DNA of 43,714 bases from Coriobacteriales bacterium. GTDB taxonomy: Bacteria; Actinomycetota; Coriobacteriia; Coriobacteriales; Atopobiaceae. The notes beneath the pieces are model-generated. The model was not told where the DNA came from and made no database searches. It saw only the letters and a list, made by a program, of their open reading frames with translations. Below are positions 1 through 7,877 of this stretch, piece by piece. The stretch covers positions 1-43,714 of the forward strand of contig JAQXQO010000023.1 in assembly GCA_029101205.1 (NCBI GenBank), in the 5' to 3' direction. Position 1 is the first letter of the stretch, and every line of letters starts with the position of its first letter. Position numbers and translations under genes: made by a program.

Positions 1-762
1 CGCCTGCTTGGAGCGGGTGGCCACCAGCTCCTGCGGGAAGTGGATCTGGTCCAGCATCTGCGACACGTTCTGGAACTGGCCGATGGCGCTGCTGATGTGC
101 GCATCGGAGTCCACGGCTATCTGGACGCCCTCCTCGGCGCATGCCACGGCGATCTCCTTGCAGGGGTCCCACGAGCGGTCGCGGTTCGAGACACCCAGGC
201 TGTGCTCGTTTATCTCTATCAGCTTGTGCAGCTGGCCGGCCTCGCGCACCACGGTCTTCACGTCGAAGGGCACGCCCGCACGGCCGGGATGGCCCAGCAC
301 CAGCACCTTCGGCTGCTGCAGCGCCGCCACGTACATCGCCGTGGTCTGCTCCAGGTCCGCGGCGATGGCAAACTGCTTCGCGTGCACGCTGGCCACGACG
401 TAGTCCAGGTGCTGGAACACCAGCTCCCGCAGGGAATGTGCGTGCTTGAAGAAGTCGCCGTTGATGCTACGGTCGCACATGACGTCCCAGCCAAACAGGT
501 TCCCGTCCAAATCCACGATGTCAGCCTCACACCCTCGCAGCAGCGTCACGCCATGCAGCTGGCGCGGCCACGCCTCCACGTTGATGAAGTACTGGAAGTT
601 GCGCAGGGTCTGCTCCTCGAACAGCATGCAGCCGTAGTGGTCGGCGGAGCCCAGGACCTCAAGCCCGCGCTCCGCCGCCGCGCGGGCGTTCTCCTCGATG
701 GTCGAGTACGCATGGCACGAGAAGAGCGTATGGGTATGGACGTCACAGGCAAAGTTGCGCAT
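1..762 (-). CDS. PHP-domain metal-dependent phosphatase/hydrolase, YcdX-like (3' end outside window)
   Basis: A minus-strand frame is open from the ATG at 762 to the left edge (254 codons seen), so the C-terminus is cut off. The start is chosen because GGAGGA lies seven bases upstream. The protein opens with the PHP metal-binding motif HTHT (residues 9-12, in CDVHTHTLFSCHAYST). Further metal ligands are likely in the SADHYG, GCEADI, VASVHAK, LGHPGR and DSDAH segments, the usual order for YcdX-type PHP proteins that bind a trinuclear metal centre and hydrolyse phosphoesters. Known members are about 245 residues, so only a short tail should be missing. The physiological substrate cannot be told from sequence. 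It is divergent from the Nudix gene to its right. Confidence 0.85.
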   Translation of the reverse strand, partial: MRNFACDVHTHTLFSCHAYSTIEENARAAAERGLEVLGSADHYGCMLFEEQTLRNFQYFINVEAWPRQLHGVTLLRGCEADIVDLDGNLFGWDVMCDRSINGDFFKHAHSLRELVFQHLDYVVASVHAKQFAIAADLEQTTAMYVAALQQPKVLVLGHPGRAGVPFDVKTVVREAGQLHKLIEINEHSLGVSNRDRSWDPCKEIAVACAEEGVQIAVDSDAHISSAIGQFQNVSQMLDQIHFPQELVATRSKQA

Positions 763-914
763 GAGTTCTTCCTCCAAGCATCGTTCGAGAGACTGGCACC
801 GGGGCAGCTGGCTGCGCCTTGTCATGCCGCTGCCACAAAAGCGCACGTCTACGATTGTTCAAGCTCTATGCTAGTTGCGTAAACCAGCCCCATCCAGCGA
901 AAGGATTGGCGCAT

Positions 915-1553
915 ATGAATAATTCAACTCGGGACCAACAGCCCGCCGAGCCCCTGCGCGACAAGAACGGCCTCACCGAGGAGGAGTTCCTGCGCAGCTA
1001 CACGCCAAAGAAGTACCCCCAGCCCTCGGTGACGGCAGACATCTGCGTGTTTCGCCGGGTCGACGGCCAGCTACAGCTGCTGCTGGTACAGAGGGGCGGC
1101 CACCCCTTCCTCGGCCACTGGGCCACGCCCGGCGGCTTCACGAACCCCAACGAGACCGTGGACCACTGCGCCCAGCGCGAGCTCGAGGAGGAGACGGGCG
1201 TCACGGGCCTGGCACTGGAGCCGCTGCACCTGTACAGCACGCCCGACCGCGACCCGCGCGGCTGGACCATGTCGTACGCGTTCGTGGCGCTGGACCAGAA
1301 GGGGGTCACGGTGCATGCGGGCGACGACGCCGCGAAGGCGGTCTGGTTCGACCTCCGCGCGACGCAGGAGGCCAATCGCACGCACCTGGAGCTCGCCCAC
1401 GACGGCACGCTTCTGACCAGCGACTTCGCCACGCAGCCGCAGGCCATCACCGGCATCCCGCGCGCCGTCGACGTCCATGGCACGGGCCTGGCATTCGACC
1501 ACGCCAACATCGTAGCTGACGCCTGGCTGCTGCTGAACTTCGCAAAGGCGTAG
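915..1553 (+). CDS. Nudix hydrolase, ADP-ribose/nucleotide pyrophosphatase type
   Basis: The 212-residue protein carries a complete Nudix box: GGFTNPNE, then RELEEETGV, matching GX5EX7REUXEEXGU around residues 77-100. This motif binds Mg or Mn and cleaves nucleoside diphosphates linked to another group. The region before it (YTPKKYPQPSVTADICVF) resembles the beta strand that opens ADP-ribose pyrophosphatase-like members and the Nudix half of NadM/NrtR proteins. There is no C-terminal winged helix, so an NrtR regulator is unlikely. The ATG at 915 is preferred over an upstream in-frame start because AAGG precedes it at workable spacing and the upstream residues look non-coding. A strong hairpin about 100 bases downstream ends the unit. 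The substrate is uncertain. Confidence 0.86.
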   Translation: MNNSTRDQQPAEPLRDKNGLTEEEFLRSYTPKKYPQPSVTADICVFRRVDGQLQLLLVQRGGHPFLGHWATPGGFTNPNETVDHCAQRELEEETGVTGLALEPLHLYSTPDRDPRGWTMSYAFVALDQKGVTVHAGDDAAKAVWFDLRATQEANRTHLELAHDGTLLTSDFATQPQAITGIPRAVDVHGTGLAFDHANIVADAWLLLNFAKA

Positions 1554-1648
1554 CTGACACCAAGCAGGTGACTGGCTCACGGCAGGCGACACGCACCCGT
1601 GCGCTCCGTCCCGCACGCGCCAATCCGCATGCGCCGTTCGCCTTGGCA

Positions 1649-1681
1649 AAGAAGGGCATCCCGGAGCGGGATGCCCTTCTT
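1649..1681. terminator. Bidirectional hairpin terminator between convergent Nudix and malY-like genes
   Basis: A perfect 15-bp stem (1649-1663 with 1667-1681) encloses the loop GAG. It lies between two convergent genes. On the minus strand the stem runs into CTTCTTT; on the plus strand the U-tract is weak. Confidence 0.75.
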
Positions 1682-1771
1682 CATTGGAGATGCTCCTCTT
1701 GACTGCCCTCACGCGCCAGGCGCAGCCAAGAGAGCAATGCCCTTCTTGACCTGCGGCTCATTGACGGAGCG

Positions 1772-2977
1772 CTACGCAAACACGTACTTGTGCAGGCGCG
1801 CGATGGCCTCGTCCACGCAAGACGTGGGCAGCGCCAGGTTCACGCGCAGGGAGGTCGGACCGTTGAACATGGCGCCGTCCTGAACGGCCACGCCCACGTC
1901 CCAGCACGAGCGCTCCAGCTGCTGCAGCGTCTGACCGTGCGCCTGCAGCCAGCCCGCGCAGTCCACGAACACCATGTACGTGCCCTCGGGCCTGAACGCC
2001 CGGACCCCCTCGACGGAGTTCACGAAGTCGCAGAAGTGGTTGCGGTTGCGCTGCAGCACCACCAGCAGCTGGTCCAGCCACTCGGAGCCCTCCTTGGTGT
2101 AGGCACCTAGCAGCGCCTCCATGCCGAGCACGTTCATTTGGTTGTAGTGCGTCGACTCAGACACCGCGGCCATGCGGTCGCGCAGCCTGCGGTTGTACAC
2201 CACGTGGTAGCTGCCCACCAGTCCCGCCAGGTTGAACGTCTTGCTGGGAGCGTACATTGCCACAACGTTGTCGTGTGCCCAGGCGCTCACCTGCTGCGTG
2301 GCCAGGTGCTTGTGACCGGGCATCACGAGGTCGCTCCAGATCTCGTCGCTGATGACTACGCACTCGTACTTCTGGAACAACGCCATCGCGCGCTCCAGCT
2401 CGTCGGGCTCCCACACGCGCCCGCACGGGTTGTGAGGCGAGCAGAACACGGCCACGTGGATGTTCTCGTCACGCAGGTGGCGCTCCATGTCCTCGTAGTC
2501 CATGCGCCACACGCCGTCCTCGTCGCGCACCAGTGGGCTGTGGACAATCTGGCGACCCATGCGGTTGATGGTGCCCGTGAAGCCGATGTAGGTGGGTGAA
2601 TGCAGCAGCACCTTGTCACCCGGCGCGCTGAACGCGGCAATGGCGCTGGCCACGCCTCCCAGGACGCCGTTCTCGTAGCCAATGAACTCGCGGTCCAAGT
2701 CGTCGACGCCCTTGCGCGCCTGGTGCCAGCGGGCGATGGCGTCGTAGTACTCCTGCGGCGTGATGAAGTAGCCGAAGGCGGGGTGCTGGGCCCTGCGGAT
2801 GATGGCGTCGGTGATGCTGGACGGCACGGCGAAGTTCATGTCGGCCACCCACATGGGAATGGCGTCGAAGCCCTCCCGCGGCGCAGCCGGCGCGAAGCCG
2901 CCCGGCATGCCCAGACCGTCGATAGCCAACGCGTGGGTGCCGCGCCGGTCCAGAATGCTGTCGAAGTCGTAGTTCAT
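1772..2977 (-). CDS. MalY/PatB-type PLP-dependent C-S lyase (cystathionine beta-lyase family)
   Basis: This 401-residue fold-type I aminotransferase has the MalY/PatB signature. It opens with NYDFDSILDRRGTHA, carries DAIPMWVADMNF, the pocket motif PHNPCGRVW, and the PLP lysine K246 in YAPSKTFNLAG. Members cleave cystathionine or cysteine to pyruvate, ammonia and a thiol or sulfide in the cytoplasm; E. coli MalY also represses the maltose regulon, which cannot be inferred here. The ATG at 2977 is chosen over a GTG ten codons upstream because homologues start here and AGGGGAG precedes it, though the spacing is long. The gene is divergent from the serine dehydratase, so both could control cysteine/serine flux to pyruvate, but no shared operator was proven. 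Confidence 0.9.
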   Translation of the reverse strand: MNYDFDSILDRRGTHALAIDGLGMPGGFAPAAPREGFDAIPMWVADMNFAVPSSITDAIIRRAQHPAFGYFITPQEYYDAIARWHQARKGVDDLDREFIGYENGVLGGVASAIAAFSAPGDKVLLHSPTYIGFTGTINRMGRQIVHSPLVRDEDGVWRMDYEDMERHLRDENIHVAVFCSPHNPCGRVWEPDELERAMALFQKYECVVISDEIWSDLVMPGHKHLATQQVSAWAHDNVVAMYAPSKTFNLAGLVGSYHVVYNRRLRDRMAAVSESTHYNQMNVLGMEALLGAYTKEGSEWLDQLLVVLQRNRNHFCDFVNSVEGVRAFRPEGTYMVFVDCAGWLQAHGQTLQQLERSCWDVGVAVQDGAMFNGPTSLRVNLALPTSCVDEAIARLHKYVFA

Positions 2978-3408
2978 GTGCTGTGTGCTCTCCCCTGTTG
3001 CGCGCACCTCAAGGTCGGCAGTGCAGGTCGACCCCGTCTGTGCGACAACCTGCCGAGCAAGAAGCGCACCTCTTTACTGCGGAAGTAATTGTCAACACGT
3101 TACTACATCACGGCGACACCACGCTGCTTTTGTTACCCTGAGCAATTCGCTCGGGTTGGCACCAAAGCGGTGCGTAGGCACGCCTTCGCCCTCTTCCGAA
3201 AAATCCAATCCGCATTACCTGCAGGTTACCTCCAAGATTCGCGCGCGGGTCCTGGGCTCCTCCCGTCGCCACCTGCTAGCGCGCGGCGTAGACTAGGGCT
3301 TTGTTCGAGGATGCCATTCGGTCGCGGCGACGATGCAAGCAGGCGGAATCAGCGGGCCATCTCAACGCGACAGGAACCTCCAACGCGAGCAGAGGGGATC
3401 GTGCAAGC
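2978..3408. other. 431-bp divergent intergenic region with small inverted repeats
   Basis: No gene is supported between the two divergent amino-acid degradation genes. A 5-5-5 inverted repeat, TTACT/AGTAA at 3074-3088, sits next to a TTGACA box read on the minus strand (3095-3090), but no convincing -10 lies at the right distance. A second hairpin (ACCCTGAGC with GCTCGGGT) spans 3135-3156. These may be operator or leader elements; function is inferred only from position. Confidence 0.35.
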
Positions 3409-5151
3409 ATGAGCCATAGCAAGACCTTGGGACTTCGCGACATCATCGGCCCCATCATGATCGGACCGTCTTCGTCTCACACGGCAGGGGCGCTGCGCAT
3501 CGCGCTCATGACGCACGACCTTCTGGACCAGCCGCCGCGGGAGCTGCGCTTCACGATGTACGGCTCGTTCGCCCAGACCTATCGCGGCCACGGCACCGAC
3601 CGCGCACTCGTGGCGGGCATGCTGGGCTTCAGGACCGATGACCTGCGGATTCGAGACTCGTTCGAGATTGCCCGCGCGCATGGCATCTCGTTCGAGTTCA
3701 AGGTCGACACCCAGACGAAGCCACGCCACCCCAACACGGTCGACATCTGGGTGCGCGACGCGGCCGGAGACGAGCTCAGCGTGCGCGGCGAGTCCATCGG
3801 CGGAGGCGCCGCCCGGCTGACCCGCGTGGACGGCATAAACGTCGAGGTCACGGGCGAGTACAGCGCCGCGATCATCTACCAGCAGGACGTCCCTGGCGTG
3901 CTGGGCTTCATCGCGACGACGCTGGCGCAGGCGGGCATCAACATCGGTACGTCCAACCTGAACCGCCAGAGCAAGGGTGGCCTGGCGTACAACGTGCTGG
4001 AGGTCGACAGCCCCATCCCCGAGGACGTAAAGCAGACGCTGCTTGCCGACCCGCGCGTGATTCGCATCCGCTTCATCCCCGCCGACACGCTGGTGGCAAA
4101 CCTGCCACCGGACCCGCCGCGCTTCTCGCCCGAGGAGGCGCAGGACCTCTTTCCGCAGCTGGACTACCAGGACGGCACTGCCATCCTGACACACGCGTAC
4201 AGTCGCAACGAGAACCTGGGCCGCGCCTTCCTGGATCGAGAAGAGCTGCTGCTGGCGATGCAGGGACAGGGCATGATTGCGGTGCGCTCGTACCTGAACC
4301 GCGCGATGAAGGTCATGCGCAAGTCCGTCAGCTCGCCTCTGGAGCACCGCACCCAGACCATGGGCGGCCTCATCGGCGGAGAAGCGCATGCGCTCACGCA
4401 GCTTTGTGCGACTCCATCGGCAGCAGCCACCGCGTCGGTGCCCGCCACCAACTCGGCGCCTGCCACCGCATCGGCCCCCGCCGACAACCCCAACCAGCAA
4501 CTCGACCCCAACCTTCTGCGCCAGGTGTTTGGCGGGGTATTCTCGAAGGCGGCAACCTACGCCATGGCCGTCCTCGAGACGAATGCGTCTATGGGCCGCA
4601 TCGTCGCCGCCCCCACCGCGGGCTCGGCCGGCGTCCTGCCCGGGGTCATCATGGCGCTGGACGAGGTCGGGCACTTCCCGGACACCCAGCTGCAGGAGGC
4701 CTTGGCCAACGCGGCAGCCATCGGCTATATCGTCACCAGGAACGCCACCGTCGCGGGAGCCGAAGGCGGCTGCCAGGCCGAGATGGGCACCGCCAGCGCG
4801 ATGGCGGCCAGTGCGGCAACTCAGCTGCTAGGTGGTTCGCCGCAGCAATGCCTGGCGGCAGCGGCCATCGCCATCACGAACATGCTGGGCCTGGTGTGCG
4901 ATCCGGTTGGCGGTCTGGTGGAGGAGCCGTGCCAGAAGCGCAACGCTTCCGCCGCCACAAATGCGCTGGTATCGGCACAGATGGCACTGGCAGGCATCCA
5001 CTCGACCGCCTTCTTCGACGAGACGGTCGATGCCATGAGCCGAGTCGGCCGCTCCCTGCCGTTCGAGCTGCGCGAGACCGCCCTCGGCGGCATCGCCACC
5101 TGCGCTAGTTGCCTGAATCGTTGCGATAAGGACCCGCATCGCCGCAGCTAA
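3409..5151 (+). CDS. sdaA: L-serine dehydratase, single chain: beta domain, ACT domain, alpha domain
   Basis: The enzyme converts L-serine to pyruvate and ammonia with an oxygen-sensitive [4Fe-4S] cluster. Residues 1-140 form the beta domain (PSSSHTAG at 20-27). Residues 149-222 are an ACT domain (VPGVLGFIATTLAQAGINIG). The rest is the alpha domain, with PTAGSAGVLPG, GGCQAE (C455), LVCDP (C497) and EPCQKRNA (C508) supplying the likely cluster cysteines. The C-terminus ends in a cysteine-rich CASCLNRC; in relatives a C-terminal cysteine can act as a cluster ligand in the resting enzyme. In Bacillus beta-ACT and alpha are separate subunits, and the E. coli single chain lacks ACT, so all three in one 580-residue chain is notable. 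A 34-residue Ala/Pro/Ser/Thr insertion (about 334-367) interrupts the alpha domain. The start follows AGAGGGG. Confidence 0.93.
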   Translation: MSHSKTLGLRDIIGPIMIGPSSSHTAGALRIALMTHDLLDQPPRELRFTMYGSFAQTYRGHGTDRALVAGMLGFRTDDLRIRDSFEIARAHGISFEFKVDTQTKPRHPNTVDIWVRDAAGDELSVRGESIGGGAARLTRVDGINVEVTGEYSAAIIYQQDVPGVLGFIATTLAQAGINIGTSNLNRQSKGGLAYNVLEVDSPIPEDVKQTLLADPRVIRIRFIPADTLVANLPPDPPRFSPEEAQDLFPQLDYQDGTAILTHAYSRNENLGRAFLDREELLLAMQGQGMIAVRSYLNRAMKVMRKSVSSPLEHRTQTMGGLIGGEAHALTQLCATPSAAATASVPATNSAPATASAPADNPNQQLDPNLLRQVFGGVFSKAATYAMAVLETNASMGRIVAAPTAGSAGVLPGVIMALDEVGHFPDTQLQEALANAAAIGYIVTRNATVAGAEGGCQAEMGTASAMAASAATQLLGGSPQQCLAAAAIAITNMLGLVCDPVGGLVEEPCQKRNASAATNALVSAQMALAGIHSTAFFDETVDAMSRVGRSLPFELRETALGGIATCASCLNRCDKDPHRRS

Positions 5152-5455
5152 AATGCCATATTGCGACCGATGCGGTTGGCCGGCGCCGCACCCGGCACGC
5201 GCCCTCCGAAGCCGTCGTCGCAGCCGGCGCCTCACCAGCCAGAACCAGCCGGCACCACAGCCGGCGCCCCACCAGCCAAAACCAGCCGGCACAGCAGCCG
5301 CCGAAGCCGTCGTCGCACCCCGAGCAACTGTGGCAATCTGGTCTGACCTAGCCTGGTCTTCTCATCTGTATGGGGTACGAACCGGCCTTGTATGGGGTAC
5401 GGACCGACATTGGTGGTCAGCTGGGTGTCTGGCACACAACTGTTACCCTACTCCT
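5152..5455. other. Repeat-rich spacer after serine dehydratase; possible decayed zinc-ribbon ORF
   Basis: Two bases after the dehydratase stop, an ATG at 5153 opens a frame starting MPYCDRCGWPAP, a zinc-ribbon-like CxxC start. It soon meets out-of-phase Pro/Ala-rich repeats, and no coherent protein follows. Direct repeats at 5206-5320 consist of CCGAAGCCGTCGTCG (twice, 95 bp apart) and a roughly 38-bp unit beginning AGCCGGCGCC (twice). Two copies of TATGGGGTACG occur near 5370-5400. It may be a broken zinc-ribbon protein with a Pro-rich linker, or simply repeat DNA. Confidence 0.35.
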
Positions 5456-5522
5456 ACTTCGTTCGGTACCTTTTTGGTCAGTCGGCCTCCTATCCGGCAA
5501 TCAAAAAGGTACCGAACGAAGT
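5456..5522. repeat. 67-bp intergenic hairpin element, copy 1
   Basis: Perfect 21-bp arms (ACTTCGTTCGGTACCTTTTT plus G, and its complement) flank a 25-base loop. Each arm contains the palindrome GGTACC. This copy is the clearest example of a family found eight times in the window. Confidence 0.9.
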
Positions 5523-5723
5523 TGGTCCAAGCGAACTCGCGTTCCGAAAGTGGCCTCCGGATATAGCCGAATACAGCAAAAGCATAGTTTTGCTTAATCT
5601 ATGTGCTTCGCCTATGAATGACAGGTGTCTACCCAGCCCCAACAGCATGTTGGCAATTCACTAAAGCCGGCCATTCCAGGCCCAGCCGTCCATTCCGTGC
5701 GCCTCGTACAAGTCGCGCATAAA

Positions 5724-5767
5724 AAAGATGGCGCCAGCCACCAATTCTGGCAGCAAACGCCATCTTT
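5724..5767 (-). terminator. Rho-independent terminator of the AbiEi-like gene
   Basis: On the minus strand a 10-bp stem (AAAGATGGCG/CGCCATCTTT) with an inner CCAG/CTGG helix is followed by six U residues. It lies about 190 bases beyond the stop at 5954. Confidence 0.75.
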
Positions 5768-5788
5768 CCCAACGACCCCATCCTAGCC

Positions 5789-5883
5789 CTTGGTCTCGGT
5801 GCAGAACCTGGCGCGAAGACTCAGTCCTCAATGCGGGACCTGGCACGAAGCCTTGGTCTAAGGGCAGAACCTGGCACAAACCT
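5789..5883. repeat. Three degenerate 31-32 bp tandem repeats
   Basis: Units share CTTGGTCT followed by GCAGAACCTGGCACAA-like sequence; the middle unit is the most diverged. They lie between the AbiEi-like stop and its terminator-like hairpin. Confidence 0.6.
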
Positions 5884-5953
5884 CGACACAAGACCCGGTC
5901 CAGGGCCCAATAGGGCGGCACCTCAAATACGGCCACGTCCAGAAAAACGGTCC

Positions 5954-7141
5954 CTAATACGGCAGCTCCCCTATTTTTTGGTCGAGCCACTCCGCAGATT
6001 TCAAATCGGCTCTCGTAGCGATATAGCCTCCCACGTGCCCGTCGGCGTAGACGCGGTCATATTCGCCCGATACCATTCGGTACCCACCAAGCTCTCGGTA
6101 TTGCAAGTGCCCCCGAGGCCTCACCCGCACGCGATCGTTCCTACGGCGACGGCGAGTCGTTGGGGTGCCCTCTAGACGACGAGGCACCTTGAACACATCC
6201 ATCAAGGCCGCTAGGCGCTCGCGGTCATTCGCTACCTCAAACGGGAAGCGCATGACCTTTGCACCCATCGCGCTGATTCTGGACTCGCGCTGTCGTTCTT
6301 CGAACAGCACCTCCTGAATGTCCCTGCCACGAAGCATGTTCTCGTCCGTATACTTGCGACGACCGTCCAACTCGCCCACGACAATTGAGCCATCCGCGCA
6401 CACCCAAAGGCAGTCGGCTCTAAAGATCTGCTGAGGATCGACGGGGTTGCGAATCTCCACCTGTAGCTCTGGTGCCTCAAAACCCGCAAGAATCATGTTG
6501 GCACGCGCAATCGACTCTCCACCGTTCTCGCTGCGCCCGTCGGCAATATCACAAACAAGCAGCGACCGCAGAATCCCCCGGTAGCGGTGCTTCTTTCTGA
6601 ATTCCGCTATCCATTCATCAAGATGAGCATTATCCCAACGCTCCCTACGAATGGCAGCATCGGCAACCGCCGCTCCCTCGCACACGGGCATGGTCCTCAT
6701 GCAGTCAAGAGCAGTGCGCTCCGGAATCGTCACCTTTACCCCGCCAGCAACCGTGGTTTCAATTCCATCGAGCCGATGAAACCTGACCGAAGCCGTGTCC
6801 TTACGATGAATGCTCGGCTTTGTGACCACGTGCACTTTGTTTAGCCGCCTGAATGAGACGTCGTATCCCAGCACTACCGCCGCCGAAACGCCGCAAAAGG
6901 TCCAGTCCGGATGCTTCTGAGCCAAAGTTCTAACCTTGAAGAGGTGCTTCTTCAGAGGATTCAGCTCGCGCCATGTCTTTGCCTCAACGTAGCAGCTTGG
7001 AAGGACGCGAAGCACTTCTCCCCTGCGCACAAGTCGCTCGAGTCGCTGACGCATGGCATCATTCGAGACCACGAGGCACATCTGGCAAGCGCTCGCGTCA
7101 CGCAACGCGTTGAATATGTCTTCCCTCGCGAGCCCCGTCAT
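5954..7141 (-). CDS. Solitary AbiEi-like antitoxin-domain protein with DUF559/Vsr-like C-terminal domain
   Basis: About 395 residues. The N-terminus is a winged-helix-like segment (SNDAMRQRLERLVRRGEVLR, then VLPSCYV) typical of AbiEi-type regulators. The middle (TIPERTALDCMRT) matches the same family, in which AbiEi represses its operon and antagonises the AbiEii nucleotidyltransferase toxin. The C-terminal part (VVGELDGRRKYT, then EERQRESRI and VMRFPF) resembles DUF559, a Vsr/endonuclease-like fold with a conserved acidic residue and lysine. This domain pair is common in Actinobacteria, usually without a toxin, and none is adjacent here. Base composition is less GC-rich than the neighbours, suggesting transfer. 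The start is uncertain: ATG at 7141 or GTG at 7150, neither with a strong ribosome site. Whether it regulates, cleaves or is a relic is unknown. Confidence 0.72.
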   Translation of the reverse strand: MTGLAREDIFNALRDASACQMCLVVSNDAMRQRLERLVRRGEVLRVLPSCYVEAKTWRELNPLKKHLFKVRTLAQKHPDWTFCGVSAAVVLGYDVSFRRLNKVHVVTKPSIHRKDTASVRFHRLDGIETTVAGGVKVTIPERTALDCMRTMPVCEGAAVADAAIRRERWDNAHLDEWIAEFRKKHRYRGILRSLLVCDIADGRSENGGESIARANMILAGFEAPELQVEIRNPVDPQQIFRADCLWVCADGSIVVGELDGRRKYTDENMLRGRDIQEVLFEERQRESRISAMGAKVMRFPFEVANDRERLAALMDVFKVPRRLEGTPTTRRRRRNDRVRVRPRGHLQYRELGGYRMVSGEYDRVYADGHVGGYIATRADLKSAEWLDQKIGELPY

Positions 7142-7739
7142 TGTGCTCACACACCAATCCCATCAAGCGACCATGCGCCGCCGAGCAACGCTACGGTCAG
7201 GTACCACGCGGGCAAAACGCAACTCAAGGTAGGGCATGAAGCAAACACGGACACTAGGCCAGCACTAATGCCGATGCCACACAATTCAAAGCAAGGCGAA
7301 CTCGCCAAAGCCTGCTATCCGATGGCTGAATTATAGCGTACGTTTGTTCTTGCGTACAAGTGTTCCTCATTCTATTTTCGTTCCGAAAACCGTTGCAAAA
7401 GCCGCTTGCCTTCCCTCAGCTCGGCTGCCTAAAACGCCCAGGTCAGCGCCATCTCGGCCAGGTCAGCGCCATCCCAATCATGCATTGTTTACATTGCTTA
7501 TCGCTTACCATGTGCAAAAGCTATGAGGCATCCAGTTAGTTCACCTGAGCAGACTTCGTTCGGTGCGGTTTTGATCGTCCGGGGAAACGGTCAGCGACCA
7601 AAAAGGTACCGAACGAAGTGAGCATCGACTAACTCATGAGGCGACGCAGGCGTTTCCATGACAGCGTAAAATATGCTTCATACGTAACTTACAAGAAGCG
7701 CATTCGTAGCTGATGCACGGCACGCTCGCACACATTAAA
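7142..7739. other. 600-bp gene-poor spacer with one hairpin element
   Basis: No supported gene. It holds a 16-bp direct repeat, CCAGGTCAGCGCCATC, twice near 7439-7475, then hairpin element copy 2. The composition is more AT-rich than surrounding genes. Confidence 0.5.
7553..7619. repeat. 67-bp intergenic hairpin element, copy 2
   Basis: Arms ACTTCGTTCGG and CCGAACGAAGT are perfect. The inner part of the left arm reads TGCGGTTTTG instead of TACCTTTTTG, so the stem is imperfect in the middle. Total length equals copy 1. Confidence 0.85.
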
Positions 7740-7770
7740 GCGGCGACGCCATGCTCAGTGACGTCGCCGC
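7740..7770 (-). terminator. Terminator of the COG0523 GTPase gene
   Basis: A 9-bp stem GCGGCGACG/CGTCGCCGC (7740-7748 with 7762-7770) is followed on the minus strand by TTTAATG. It lies about 110 bases past the stop at 7878. Confidence 0.65.
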
Positions 7771-7877
7771 ATCCGTAGCGTTCATTTTCGCAGCATTCGT
7801 GGCCGCAGGTGTCCGAAGTGAAGTCATGGCCGCCACGCCTGCCCGCGGCTGCCGGCAGGACCGCGACCAGCGAGCGC

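Noticed and set aside
40-882. 280-codon plus-strand frame at the left edge
   Set aside because: It is antisense to the PHP protein, which has its metal motif and a strong ribosome site.
3349-4674. 441-codon minus-strand frame opposite serine dehydratase
   Set aside because: High-GC antisense shadow with no recognisable domain; the plus-strand enzyme explains the region.
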